DNA of 64,000 nucleotides, taken from NCBI RefSeq assembly GCF_900103935.1, contig NZ_FNIC01000005.1, positions 186,001-250,000 on the forward strand, read 5' to 3'. Positions 12,290 to 20,797 of the stretch are shown piece after piece. The stretch comes from Nocardioides szechwanensis (GTDB lineage Bacteria; Actinomycetota; Actinomycetes; Propionibacteriales; Nocardioidaceae). The position numbers were made by a program, and so were the translations under genes. The first letter of the stretch is position 1, and each line of letters begins with the position of its first letter. The notes under the pieces were generated by a model. The model worked only from the letters and a program-made list of their open reading frames with translations. It searched no databases and was not told the DNA's origin.

Positions 12290-13434
12290 CTGCCGCCCGC
12301 GCCGAGATCGTCGTCGATCTCGCCGCGATCCGGCACAACGTCACGACGCTGCGGCAGATCACCGGCACGCCCGTGATGGTCGTGGTCAAGGCCGACGGCT
12401 ACGGCCACGGGATGGTCCCCGTCGCGCGCGCCGCCCGTCAGGCCGGCGCTGAGTGGCTCGGGGTCGCGACCCTCGACGAGGCGCTGGCCCTGCGCGCCGC
12501 CGGCGCCGACGGCCGGGTGCTCTGCTGGCTCACCGTCCCGGGGGAGCAGTACGCCGCCGCGATCGAGGCCGACCTCGACGTCACCGCCTACTCCGTGGCC
12601 GAGCTCGACGAGATCGCCGCCGCCAGCACTGCCACGGGCAGCGCCGCGCGGGTCCAGCTCAAGGTCGACACCGGGTTGTCGCGTGGCGGCGCCGCCGAGC
12701 ACGACTGGCCCGACTTCCTCGCCCGGGCCCGGGCCGGAGAGGAGGCCGGCCACTGGCGCATCACCGGCCTCTGGTCCCACTTCGCGTGCAGCGACGAGCC
12801 GGAGCACCCCGCCAACGATCGGCAGGAGGCCGCCTTCCACCGCGCGCTCGCCGCCGCCGACACGGCCGGCCTGCGCCCCGAGGTGCGCCACCTCGCCAAC
12901 TCCGCCGCGGCGCTGCTGCGCCCGAGCTCGCGCCTCGACCTGGTGCGCTGCGGCATCGCGTCCTACGGCCTCGACCCGGCGCCCGGGCACACGCCCGACC
13001 TCGGCCTGGTGCCGGCGATGACCGCCCGGGCCCGGCTCGCGATGGTGAAGCCGCTGGTCGCCGGCGACTCGGTCTCCTACGGCCACAGCTGGACCGCTGA
13101 GCAGCCCACCACGGTCGGCCTGGTGCCCGCCGGCTACGGCGAGGGCGTGCCGCGTCACGCCAGCAACACCGCCTCCGTCGCCGTCGACGGCTTGCAGCGC
13201 CCGATCCGCGGGCTCGTCTGCATGGACCAGTTCGTCGTCGACCTCGGCGGCGACCGGCCCGAGGCCGGTGCCGAGGTCGTGCTCTTCGGGCCCGGACGCG
13301 ACGGCGAGCCGACCGCCCAGGACTGGGCCGAGGCCTGCGGCACCATCAGCTACGAGATCGTCACCCGGATCGGCGGCCGCATGTCCCGCTCCCACGTCGA
13401 CTCCGAGACCACCTCTGACGAGGAAGCCCGATGA
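12286..13434 (+). CDS. alr: Alanine racemase
   Basis: PLP enzyme interconverting L- and D-alanine for peptidoglycan. The Schiff-base lysine is in VVVKADGYGHG (Lys35); the second catalytic base Tyr is in SVSYGHSWTAEQ; LSRGG and RCGIASYG are further family landmarks. 382 residues, normal length. ATG at 12286 overlaps the nnr stop (ATGA), and its own end overlaps the next gene by 4 bp, so nnr-alr-hydrolase-tsaE-tsaB-rimI-tsaD looks like one tightly packed operon. Confidence 0.96.
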   Translation: MTAARAEIVVDLAAIRHNVTTLRQITGTPVMVVVKADGYGHGMVPVARAARQAGAEWLGVATLDEALALRAAGADGRVLCWLTVPGEQYAAAIEADLDVTAYSVAELDEIAAASTATGSAARVQLKVDTGLSRGGAAEHDWPDFLARARAGEEAGHWRITGLWSHFACSDEPEHPANDRQEAAFHRALAAADTAGLRPEVRHLANSAAALLRPSSRLDLVRCGIASYGLDPAPGHTPDLGLVPAMTARARLAMVKPLVAGDSVSYGHSWTAEQPTTVGLVPAGYGEGVPRHASNTASVAVDGLQRPIRGLVCMDQFVVDLGGDRPEAGAEVVLFGPGRDGEPTAQDWAEACGTISYEIVTRIGGRMSRSHVDSETTSDEEAR

Positions 13435-14519
13435 GCATCCGAGGACGTGTCTGGGGAGCCGCGGCCGGGGCCGTCGGCCTCGCCGCGGCCGGTACGGCGG
13501 TCGGTGTCGCTCGCCGCAACCGCCGGATCGAGGGCCGCACGGACCTCAGCCCCGACTTCGGGTCGCTCCGCTCGAAGCCGGTCATCGTGGTCGCCGAGGA
13601 CGGCGTACCCCTGCACGTCGAGGTCGACGAGGTCACCGAGCCCGAGCCCGGCTCCAAGCGGCGCTGGACCCGGCGCCGCGCCGAGCCCCAGGTCACCGTG
13701 GTCTTCGCGCACGGCTACTGCCTCAACCTCGACTGCTGGCACTTCCAGCGCGCCGCCTACCGCGGCCTGGTCCGCACCGTGTTCTACGACCAGCGCTCGC
13801 ACGGCCGTTCCGGCCGCTCGTCCCACGCCAATGCCACGATCGAGCAGCTCGGCCGCGACCTCAAGCAGGTGCTCGACCACGTGGTGCCCGACGGCCCGGT
13901 GGTCCTGGTGGGCCACTCCATGGGTGGCATGACGATCATCGCCCTCGCCGAGCTGTTCCCCGAGCTGATCGGCGACCGGGTCGTGGGCGTCGGCCTGGTC
14001 TCCACGACCGCCGGCGGGCTCGACGTCGGCAAGCTGCTGCTGCCGATGTTCCCGGCCCGACTCAGCGGCCGGGTGACCCACCGCGCCGTACGCACCCTCC
14101 ACCGCGGCCACCTCGCGGTCGACAACGCCCGCCGGGTCGGGGCCGCCATCGCCCGGGTCGGCACCGACCTGTTCGCCTTCGGCGACGCGGTGCCCAGCGG
14201 CTACGTCGACTTCGTCGACGAGATGCTCTCGGCCACGCCGTTCGAGGTGGTGGCGGAGTTCTTCCCGAGCTTCAGCAGCCTCGACAAGTTCGACACCGTC
14301 GAGGTCCTGAGCCGGATCCCGACCTCGATCATCTGCGGCACCGCCGACAAGCTCACCTCGATCGGCCACAGCCGCAAGCTGCACCACCGGATCCCGGGGT
14401 CCCACCTCGTCGAGTGCGAGGGCGCCGGCCACATGGTGCTGCTCGAGCGCCACGAGCAGGTCACCGCCGAGCTCGACCAGCTCATCTCCGCGGCCACCGA
14501 CCGGGTCGCCGGACGGTGA
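13431..14519 (+). CDS. Alpha/beta-hydrolase fold protein
   Basis: Probable serine hydrolase of unknown substrate. The nucleophile elbow GHSMGG lies near residues 161-166; FAHGYCLN provides the oxyanion-hole HG motif; IICGTADKLTS and AGHMVLLERHE carry the expected acid and histidine. The N-terminus has a hydrophobic Ala/Gly segment (about 5-27) ahead of RRNRR, so it may be membrane-anchored or exported. 362 residues. It overlaps alr by 4 bp and the next gene by 4 bp; a hydrolase between alr and tsaE is common in related actinobacteria. Confidence 0.85.
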   Translation: MSIRGRVWGAAAGAVGLAAAGTAVGVARRNRRIEGRTDLSPDFGSLRSKPVIVVAEDGVPLHVEVDEVTEPEPGSKRRWTRRRAEPQVTVVFAHGYCLNLDCWHFQRAAYRGLVRTVFYDQRSHGRSGRSSHANATIEQLGRDLKQVLDHVVPDGPVVLVGHSMGGMTIIALAELFPELIGDRVVGVGLVSTTAGGLDVGKLLLPMFPARLSGRVTHRAVRTLHRGHLAVDNARRVGAAIARVGTDLFAFGDAVPSGYVDFVDEMLSATPFEVVAEFFPSFSSLDKFDTVEVLSRIPTSIICGTADKLTSIGHSRKLHHRIPGSHLVECEGAGHMVLLERHEQVTAELDQLISAATDRVAGR

Positions 14520-15409
14520 GCCTCACCGTCCGCCGCGTCGGCCACGAGTCGGCCGAGGTGGTCCACCACATCGTCATCGAGGCCTTCGGCAGCCGGCCCC
14601 CGCTCGACCCGCCCGCCGACGCCCTCAGCGAGACCGTCGAGTCGATCGGGACCCGCCTGGCTCTCAACGGCGGCCTGGTGGCCCGCGTCGGCGACGAACC
14701 GGTCGGCGCCCTGCTCTTCGACCCGGTCGGCAACTCGGTCTACCTGCGCCGCTTCGGGGTCCTGCCGGCAGCCCAGGGCCACGGTGTCGCGGCCGCGATG
14801 GTCGACGCGGCGGTCGAGGCCTGGCCCGGCCGCGCCCGGCTCTCGGTGGTGGCCCGCGAGGAGCTGCCGGCCACGGTCGCCTTCTGGGAGCGCCGCGGCT
14901 TCGCGCAGGCCGACCGGCGCTTCCCGTACGTCGAGCTGTCGCGGCCGCTGCCCACGACGTACGACGTGGCGACGGCCGACGACATGCGCGCGCTCGGCGT
15001 CCGGGTGGCCGAAGATCTTCGCGCGGGCGACCTGCTGGTGCTCTCGGGCGGCCTGGGCGCCGGCAAGACCACCTTCACCCAGGGGCTGGGTGAGGGGCTG
15101 GGCGTGCGTGGCGGCGTCACGTCGCCGACCTTCGTGATCGCGCGGGTGCACCCGTCGCTGACCGGCGGACCCGACCTCGTCCACGTCGACGCCTACCGGA
15201 TCGGTGGGCTCGACGAGCTCGACGACCTCGACCTCGACACCTCGCTCGCCGAGGCTGTCACGGTCGTCGAGTGGGGCGAGGGGCTCGCCGAGAGCCTGGC
15301 CGACTCGCGTCTCGAGGTCCGCATCTCGCGGTCCTCGGAGGAGTCCGAGGGAGAGCTCGACCCCCGGCAGGTCGAGGTCCTCGGCGTCGGCACCCGCTGG
15401 GCCACGTGA
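14516..15409 (+). CDS. tsaE: GNAT N-acetyltransferase fused to TsaE, the t6A ATPase subunit
   Basis: Two domains in 297 residues. Residues about 1-135 are a GNAT fold (LRRFGVLPAAQGHGVAAAMVDAA is the acetyl-CoA-binding motif A, then AFWERRGFAQAD). Residues about 143-297 are TsaE, which hydrolyses ATP to drive threonylcarbamoylation of tRNA A37 with TsaB and TsaD: Walker A GGLGAGKTTF (about 178-187), TSPTFVIARVH, VHVDAYRI, VVEWGEGL. The GTG at 14516 overlaps the previous stop. tsaB and tsaD lie just downstream. The GNAT substrate is unknown. Confidence 0.9.
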   Translation: MSLTVRRVGHESAEVVHHIVIEAFGSRPPLDPPADALSETVESIGTRLALNGGLVARVGDEPVGALLFDPVGNSVYLRRFGVLPAAQGHGVAAAMVDAAVEAWPGRARLSVVAREELPATVAFWERRGFAQADRRFPYVELSRPLPTTYDVATADDMRALGVRVAEDLRAGDLLVLSGGLGAGKTTFTQGLGEGLGVRGGVTSPTFVIARVHPSLTGGPDLVHVDAYRIGGLDELDDLDLDTSLAEAVTVVEWGEGLAESLADSRLEVRISRSSEESEGELDPRQVEVLGVGTRWAT

Positions 15410-15435
15410 GAGGCGCTCCTCGGTAGCCTCGGTTC

Positions 15436-16059
15436 GTGCTGCTCGCCTTCGACACCGCCTCGCCGCAGGTCACCGTCGCCCTGCACGACGGCGCCGACGT
15501 CGTGGCCGAGCTGACCTCCGAGCGCGAGATGAAGCACGGCGAGCAGCTGGCGCCGCTGATCGAGGCCGTGATGGCCCGGGCCGGGATCGTGCGCCAGGAC
15601 CTCACCGCGATCGGTGTCGGCGTCGGCCCCGGTCCCTTCACCGGCCTGCGCGTCGGGCTGGTCACGGCACGCACGCTCGGCTTCGTGCTCGAGATCCCCG
15701 TCTACGGCGTCTGCTCGCTCGACGTGCTCGCCGCCGAGGCCGATCGCCCCGGTGAGCTCGTGGTGGCGACCGACGCCCGGCGCAAGGAGGTCTACCTCGC
15801 GTCGTACGTCGACGGCGTGCGCGTCGCCGGCCCGGCGGTCGCCAAGCCGGCCACGGTAGCGACCGTGCTGCCGGTGGTGGGCGAGGGCGGGGCCCTCTAC
15901 CCCGCGGACTTCCCCCACTTCAGCGGCCCGATGCGTCCGAGCGCCGGCTGGCTGGCCCGCGTGGTGACCGAGGAGCTCGCCGAGCTGTGCGACCCCGAGC
16001 CGATGTACCTGCGGCGACCCGACGCCGAGGCGCCCCGCCCGCCCAAGCGGGTCTCGTGA
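15436..16059 (+). CDS. tsaB: tRNA t6A threonylcarbamoyltransferase complex subunit TsaB
   Basis: ASKHA-fold partner of TsaD in N6-threonylcarbamoyladenosine synthesis. Begins MLLAFDTASPQVTVAL, with GVGVGPGPFTGLRVGLVTARTL and YGVCSLDVLA as family landmarks; 207 residues, normal for TsaB. GTG start at 15436, 26 bp after tsaE. Its last bases overlap the rimI GTG start, the conserved tsaB-rimI-tsaD arrangement. Confidence 0.94.
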   Translation: MLLAFDTASPQVTVALHDGADVVAELTSEREMKHGEQLAPLIEAVMARAGIVRQDLTAIGVGVGPGPFTGLRVGLVTARTLGFVLEIPVYGVCSLDVLAAEADRPGELVVATDARRKEVYLASYVDGVRVAGPAVAKPATVATVLPVVGEGGALYPADFPHFSGPMRPSAGWLARVVTEELAELCDPEPMYLRRPDAEAPRPPKRVS

Positions 16060-16514
16060 TCCGCGCCGCCACCGTCGCCGACGTGCCCGCGATCGCCGCG
16101 CTCGAGGACGAGGCGCTCGGCGTCGATGCGTGGTCGGAGGGCCTGGTGCGCGAGGGGGTCGCCGGCAACCTGCCGACCATCCACTACCTCGTGGCCGAGA
16201 GTGACGCAGCCGTGGCCGGCTACGCGGTGGCCAGCGTGGCCGGCGACATCGCCGAGCTGCAACGGATCGCCGTACGCCCCGACGCGCGTCGGACCGGCCT
16301 CGCGTCCGCGCTGCTCGACGAGGTCCTCACGCTCGCGAAGGTCGGTGGCGCCGACCGGCTGCTGCTCGAGGTGCGCGACACCAACACGGGGGCGCTGGCG
16401 TTCTACGCCGCCCGCGGCTTCGTCGAGGTCGACCGCCGGCCGCGCTACTACCGCGACGGCGCCCCGGCCGTAGTGCTCCGCCGCGCGCTCCTAACCGGCT
16501 GCGGGGGAGGATGA
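16056..16514 (+). CDS. rimI: Ribosomal-protein-alanine N-acetyltransferase-like GNAT protein
   Basis: Probable N-terminal acetyltransferase of ribosomal protein S18 or other proteins. 152 residues with the GNAT core: [22 protein letters not shown] (acetyl-CoA motif A) and [23 protein letters not shown], the latter typical of RimI. The GTG at 16056 overlaps the tsaB stop by 4 bp; the frame is open further upstream but that stretch is inside tsaB. Position between tsaB and tsaD supports the RimI assignment. Confidence 0.9.
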   Translation: MIRAATVADVPAIAALEDEALGVDAWSEGLVREGVAGNLPTIHYLVAESDAAVAGYAVASVAGDIAELQRIAVRPDARRTGLASALLDEVLTLAKVGGADRLLLEVRDTNTGALAFYAARGFVEVDRRPRYYRDGAPAVVLRRALLTGCGGG

Positions 16515-16518
16515 CCCG

Positions 16519-17565
16519 GTGAAGCAGGAACCCCTGGTCCTCGGCATCGAGACGTCGTGCGACGAGACCGGCGTCGGGATCGTCCGCGGGCACACGCTGC
16601 TCGCCGACGCGGTCGCGAGCAGCGTCGAGGAGCACGCGCGCTTCGGCGGCGTCGTGCCCGAGGTCGCGAGCCGCGCCCACCTCGAGGCGATGGTGCCCAC
16701 GATCGAGCGCGCCTGCGACACCGCCGGCATCGCGCTGCGCGACGTCGACGCGATCGCGGTCACCAACGGCCCCGGCCTGGCCGGCGCCCTCCTGGTCGGC
16801 GTGGCCGCCGCCAAGGCCCTGGCCCTCGGCCTGGGCAAGCCGATCTACGGCGTCAACCACCTCGCCGCCCACATCGCGGTCGACCAGCTCGAGCACGGCG
16901 CGCTCCCGGAGCCGTGCCTCGCGCTGCTGGTCAGCGGCGGCCACTCGAGCCTGCTCAAGGTGACCGACGTGACGGCCGGGGTCGAGCCGCTGGGCGCGAC
17001 CATCGACGACGCGGCCGGCGAGGCGTTCGACAAGGTGGCCCGGCTGCTGGGGCTGCCGTTCCCCGGCGGCCCCCACATCGACCGGGTGGCCCGTGAGGGC
17101 AGCAGTGTCTATGTCGACTTCCCACGCGGTCTCACCGCCCGTCGCGACCTCGAGCGGCACCGCTTCGACTTCTCGTTCTCCGGGCTCAAGACCGCGGTCG
17201 CGCGCTGGGTCGAGGCGCGCGAGCGCGCGGGGGAGCCGGTCCCGGTCAGCGATGTCGCCGCGAGCTTCCAGGAGGCGGTGTGTGACGTCCTGGTCCGCAA
17301 GGCGCTGGACGCCGCCGCGAGCCAGGGCATCGAGGACCTGCTCATCGGGGGTGGGGTCGCGGCCAACTCCCGGCTGCGCGCGATGGCGGAGGAACGCGCC
17401 TCGCGCCTCGGCATCCGGGTGCGGGTCCCGCGCCCGGGCCTGTGCACCGACAACGGCGCGATGGTCGCCGCGCTCGGCTCGGAGATGGTCGCCCGGGGCC
17501 GTACGCCGTCGCCGCTCGACCTGCCCGCCGACTCCAGCCTGCCCGTGACCAGCGTCCTGGCCTGA
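16519..17565 (+). CDS. tsaD: tRNA N6-adenosine threonylcarbamoyltransferase TsaD
   Basis: Catalytic subunit that transfers the threonylcarbamoyl group to A37 of ANN-decoding tRNAs. Starts [16 protein letters not shown]; the metal-binding histidines are in NHLAAH (His114, His118); [27 protein letters not shown] and the late CTDNGAM motif complete the family set. 348 residues. GTG start 4 bp after rimI. With tsaB and tsaE adjacent, only the Sua5/TsaC step is missing from this cluster. Confidence 0.96.
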   Translation: MKQEPLVLGIETSCDETGVGIVRGHTLLADAVASSVEEHARFGGVVPEVASRAHLEAMVPTIERACDTAGIALRDVDAIAVTNGPGLAGALLVGVAAAKALALGLGKPIYGVNHLAAHIAVDQLEHGALPEPCLALLVSGGHSSLLKVTDVTAGVEPLGATIDDAAGEAFDKVARLLGLPFPGGPHIDRVAREGSSVYVDFPRGLTARRDLERHRFDFSFSGLKTAVARWVEARERAGEPVPVSDVAASFQEAVCDVLVRKALDAAASQGIEDLLIGGGVAANSRLRAMAEERASRLGIRVRVPRPGLCTDNGAMVAALGSEMVARGRTPSPLDLPADSSLPVTSVLA

Positions 17566-17617
17566 CGTTCCCGAAACCGGGAGGCGCCGCGACGTCGTCG
17601 CTGGCTACGGTGGCGGC

Positions 17618-18337
17618 ATGTACCTGGAGAACCTCGTCTTCGACGCCGTCGACCCCCAGCTGCTCGGCCGGTTCTGGGAGACAGCACTCGGCTGCGAACA
17701 GCTGACCGACGAGCCCGCGGGCTACGAGACAAGGCTCACCGTCGAGGGCGGGCCGGTGCTCGACCTGTGCTTCCAGCGCGTCCCCGAGGCGCCCACGGAC
17801 CCACCGCGCCTCCACCTGGACCTCGTTGGCGGTGCCGGCCAGGGCGACGTGGTCGAGCGGCTGCTCGGGTTGGGCGCGCGGCACCTCGACATCGGTCAGG
17901 GCGACGTGCCGTGGGTCGTGCTCGCCGACCCGGCGGGCAATCCCTGCTGCGTCATGGAGGAGCGGGCGACGTACGCCGACACCGGACCGATCGCCGCGCT
18001 GCCGCTCGACTCCGCCGACCCGGAGCGGGACGCGCAGTTCTGGTCGTGGCTGACCGGCTGGACGGAGTCGCCGCGGCTGGCCCCTCGGTCCCTGCGCCAC
18101 CCGTCGATGAAGGGTCCGCTCCTCGAGCTCTGCTCCGAGCCGTCGCCGAAGGGACCCGCCAAGAACCGGCTCCATCTCGATGTCCGGCTCGAGGCCGGAG
18201 ACGATCCCGACGGCGTCGCGGCAGGCATCGCGGAGCGGGGCGGCCACGAGCTCCACCCGGGCTGGGGCGAGCTGCCGTGGCGGTCCTACGCCGACCCGTC
18301 CGGCAACGAGTTCTGCGTGCTTCCCGCGCCGGCCTGA
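17618..18337 (+). CDS. Two-domain VOC (glyoxalase-like) protein
   Basis: 239 residues made of two similar vicinal-oxygen-chelate halves. The first (about 1-112) runs from ENLVFDAVDPQLLGRFWETALG to the PAGNPCCVME strand; the second (about 120-239) repeats the pattern with SADPERDAQFWSWLTGW and ends DPSGNEFCVLPAPA. Each half carries the RLHLDL/RLHLDV strand that usually holds a metal-binding His. Substrate unknown: this group includes glyoxalase-like, bleomycin-resistance-like and dioxygenase-like proteins. Monocistronic, convergent with the next gene. Confidence 0.85.
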   Translation: MYLENLVFDAVDPQLLGRFWETALGCEQLTDEPAGYETRLTVEGGPVLDLCFQRVPEAPTDPPRLHLDLVGGAGQGDVVERLLGLGARHLDIGQGDVPWVVLADPAGNPCCVMEERATYADTGPIAALPLDSADPERDAQFWSWLTGWTESPRLAPRSLRHPSMKGPLLELCSEPSPKGPAKNRLHLDVRLEAGDDPDGVAAGIAERGGHELHPGWGELPWRSYADPSGNEFCVLPAPA

Positions 18338-18350
18338 GGGCCTGGCCGGC

Positions 18351-19625
18351 TCAGTCGATCACGCCAGGGGCCGCGTCGGCGTCGTCGATCCACTCCTGGC
18401 CGTCGTCGAAGAGGTCGCGGTCGCGTCCCTGCTCGTCCTGGTCCTTCTTGCCCCCGCGTCGTCCCGCAGCGGCTCCCGCTCCGGCTGCGCCGCGCCGGCC
18501 GCCCGCTCCGCCGCCGGGGCTGGTGGCGCCACCGCGCCCGCCCGGGCCGCCGCGCCCGCCCGCGCCACGGCCGGTGGGCCGCGAGGTCGGAGAGCCGGTG
18601 CCGGCGGCGCCGCTGCCGCGCCCGAGGGCGCCGGGCGCACCGGCCCGCGAGGAGCTGCCGATCGGCCGGGTCGCGGCACCGGGCACGGAGCCGGTCGGTG
18701 CGAGCCCGCCACGGATGCCACCGATCGCGGCGCCGGCCAGGCCGCCGCCGGCCGCGACACCGAGGCCACCGGCCAGCGGAGCACTGATGCCGCCGGAGCC
18801 GGTGCCGCCGATGACACCGGTGGTGCCCGGGTCGGGCAGGGCCGTGCCGTGGTCGGGGAACGGGGTCGCTGTCGGCGGGGTGACCTCGTGGGTCGGCACC
18901 GTGGGCTGCTGCTGCTGCGGCGTGGTGTGGTCAGGGAGGTCGGTGTGGTGATCGCCGTGGTCGGGGTCGCGAACGGGCTCGCCGACGACGCTGGTCGGGT
19001 GGTGCACCCCGCCGGTGGGAGGCCGCCCGCCGCCACCGCGCGGAGGGACCGCGGAGATCGGCTGCGGGCCACCGGGTCCGTCGCCGCCGTTGTCCACGGG
19101 CGGGTCGGGCTCGCCATGGATGCTCCTCATGACCTCGGTCGAGGCCTCGAAGTCGCGGTCGAGCGCGTCGGCGAGCTTCCGGGCGCGCTCCTCCCGGTCG
19201 TTGAAGGACGTCTCGTAGGCCTCCATGTCCCCCTTGTAGGTCCCCGTCGACGTGACGTCGTCCTCCACCGGCGGGACATAGGGGCCGGGGTGCGGGGCCT
19301 GGGGGATCTTGTTGTTCATCCTGGTCACGCCGTTGTTGGTCTGCGTGATGGCCTGGCTCGCCTGGAAGAGGGCCTGGGAGCCGCGGCTCAGCTCGCGGGC
19401 CTTGCCCGCCATGCCGACGGCGGTCTGGGCGAAGGCCGCGCTCAGTGCCGGTCCCGTCTGGCCGCCGAGGTCCTGTCCGCTGGTGCTGGCCCGGTCGAGC
19501 GCTCCAGCCACCACGCTGAGCATCTGCCCGCACCGGAACCACTCGGAGCTGGCGCCGCTGATGGCCTCGGGGGAGGCGCCGTTCAGGGCTTGCTCGAGCC
19601 GCTGCTGCTGCGGTCCGGTGACCAT
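18351..19625 (-). CDS. Type VII-secretion-like (WXG100/PPE-like) protein with long Pro/Gly-rich region and acidic tail
   Basis: 424 residues in three parts. Residues about 1-110 are predicted alpha-helical (QQQRLEQALNGASPEA, SEWFRCGQML, SAAFAQTAVGMAGKARELS), resembling the helical hairpin of WXG100/PPE-type substrates. About 180-395 is low-complexity Pro/Thr- then Gly/Ala/Arg-rich sequence. The end is charged and acidic, RDLFDDGQEW then IDDADAAPGVID, a tail I associate with actinobacterial ESX-type substrates. No signal peptide. Start ATG at 19625, overlapping the stop of the upstream partner by one base. Secretion is inferred; no ESX machinery gene is in the window. Confidence 0.7.
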   Translation of the reverse strand: MVTGPQQQRLEQALNGASPEAISGASSEWFRCGQMLSVVAGALDRASTSGQDLGGQTGPALSAAFAQTAVGMAGKARELSRGSQALFQASQAITQTNNGVTRMNNKIPQAPHPGPYVPPVEDDVTSTGTYKGDMEAYETSFNDREERARKLADALDRDFEASTEVMRSIHGEPDPPVDNGGDGPGGPQPISAVPPRGGGGRPPTGGVHHPTSVVGEPVRDPDHGDHHTDLPDHTTPQQQQPTVPTHEVTPPTATPFPDHGTALPDPGTTGVIGGTGSGGISAPLAGGLGVAAGGGLAGAAIGGIRGGLAPTGSVPGAATRPIGSSSRAGAPGALGRGSGAAGTGSPTSRPTGRGAGGRGGPGGRGGATSPGGGAGGRRGAAGAGAAAGRRGGKKDQDEQGRDRDLFDDGQEWIDDADAAPGVID

Positions 19626-20035
19626 CAGCCCTCCTCGGCCGGAGGGGCGGCGCAGACCGGGTTGTCGCGTATGTCGGGCCGGGCCACGCACGGCGCCGCG
19701 GCGTCGAGCTCGGTCTGGAGACGGGTGGCGGCGGCGGTGATGTTGCCGTCGACCTCGAACGCCTCCGCGGCGTAGCGCTGGACGCCGGTGCGGTAGTGCT
19801 CGAGCCCGGCGAGCATGTCGGTCATCGCCTTGATCACGTGCTGGTGCGCGATGTCGGTGTGGCGGCCGAGCTCTCCGCCGGTGTGCGACCCTCCGAACAC
19901 GGACTGGTCGAGGGGCGGCAGCGGAGTCTCGAGGATCTCCATCCCGGTCTCGAGGACATCGACGATCGACTGGATGGTCTGCTCGTCGACGTTGATCTCC
20001 TGGAGAACTCCAGTGACGGCCCCGACGTCCAACAT
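19625..20035 (-). CDS. Small helical partner protein of the type VII-secretion-like pair
   Basis: 136 residues, mostly helical, with no signal peptide and no membrane segment: an N-terminal helix (IQSIVDVLETGMEILE), a loop, then long helices (HQHVIKAMTDMLAGLEHYRTGV and on to ATRLQTELDAAA). There is no canonical W-x-G, so the WXG100-like label is only by size, fold prediction and its one-base start/stop overlap (TGATG) with the PPE-like gene. Three Cys near the C-terminus and in the helix end are unusual for this class. Function unknown; probably forms a complex with its neighbour. Confidence 0.65.
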   Translation of the reverse strand: MLDVGAVTGVLQEINVDEQTIQSIVDVLETGMEILETPLPPLDQSVFGGSHTGGELGRHTDIAHQHVIKAMTDMLAGLEHYRTGVQRYAAEAFEVDGNITAAATRLQTELDAAAPCVARPDIRDNPVCAAPPAEEG

Positions 20036-20167
20036 GCTGATCTCCCCGTGATGTCGATCTTCACCCTGCCATAGCCTGCCTACCCGGTGACGGGGGCGCC
20101 CAAACGCCGTGCCCGCCCGAAATCGGGGCCGCTATCGTGGCGATCCCGCCCCGTGGAGGAGTACGAC

Positions 20168-20791
20168 GTGTCCCGCCATCTCGGATCCCTGGCCCTGGCC
20201 GCTGCCCTGTTGCTGACGACCGTCGGCTGCTCCGACGACACGCCGTCGGACCCGGAGCCCAGCAGCTCCCCGAGCAGCGACGACTCGTCGGGCACGCCGG
20301 AGACCTCGGCGCCGCCGACGAGCGACCCCCCCACGCCGAGCGTCTCCGCGGCCAGCGGGCTGCGGATGACCCAGGGCCACCTGTCGGTGCACGCGCCTGA
20401 GGGCTGGGAGAAGACCCCGGAGCCCGCGCTCGGCGAGTTCAGCGAGCAGGCGGACGACCCGACGCTGGGGAGCACCCTCTTCATCGCCGAGCTGCCCGAC
20501 CTGGCTCCCGGGACCGAGGTGGACCTCAGGGAGCTGGCCCGCTCCGCGATCCGGACCACCCAGTACCTGCGAGACCCCGAGATCGTCGAGCCGGTCGAGC
20601 TCGACGGGGTGCGGTGGTACCACACCAGCGGCCGGATCGACTCCGTCACCTACGAGGACGGGTTCGGCACCGTCGCCGGCGGCTTCTTCCTCAGGATCGG
20701 GCTGCGGACGGGCGTGAGGGTCGTCTCCCCGGCCGAGCGCGAGGAGCTCCTCGCCTCGGTCCTGGCGACGGTCGACCTCGAGCTCGCCTGA
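20168..20791 (+). CDS. Probable lipoprotein of unknown function
   Basis: 207 residues. The N-terminus (SRHLGSLALAAALLLTTVGC) is a lipoprotein signal peptide with Cys20 at the lipobox. A Ser/Pro/Asp-rich linker follows (about 21-65), then a globular domain starting RMTQGHLSVHAPEGWE, similar in outline to small actinobacterial LpqN-like surface lipoproteins, though I cannot confirm a family. I chose the GTG at 20168 because GGAGGAG lies 8-14 bp upstream; the frame is open earlier but without a signal peptide. Convergent with the sensor gene at 20798. Confidence 0.8.
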   Translation: MSRHLGSLALAAALLLTTVGCSDDTPSDPEPSSSPSSDDSSGTPETSAPPTSDPPTPSVSAASGLRMTQGHLSVHAPEGWEKTPEPALGEFSEQADDPTLGSTLFIAELPDLAPGTEVDLRELARSAIRTTQYLRDPEIVEPVELDGVRWYHTSGRIDSVTYEDGFGTVAGGFFLRIGLRTGVRVVSPAEREELLASVLATVDLELA

Positions 20792-20797
20792 CCGCGT

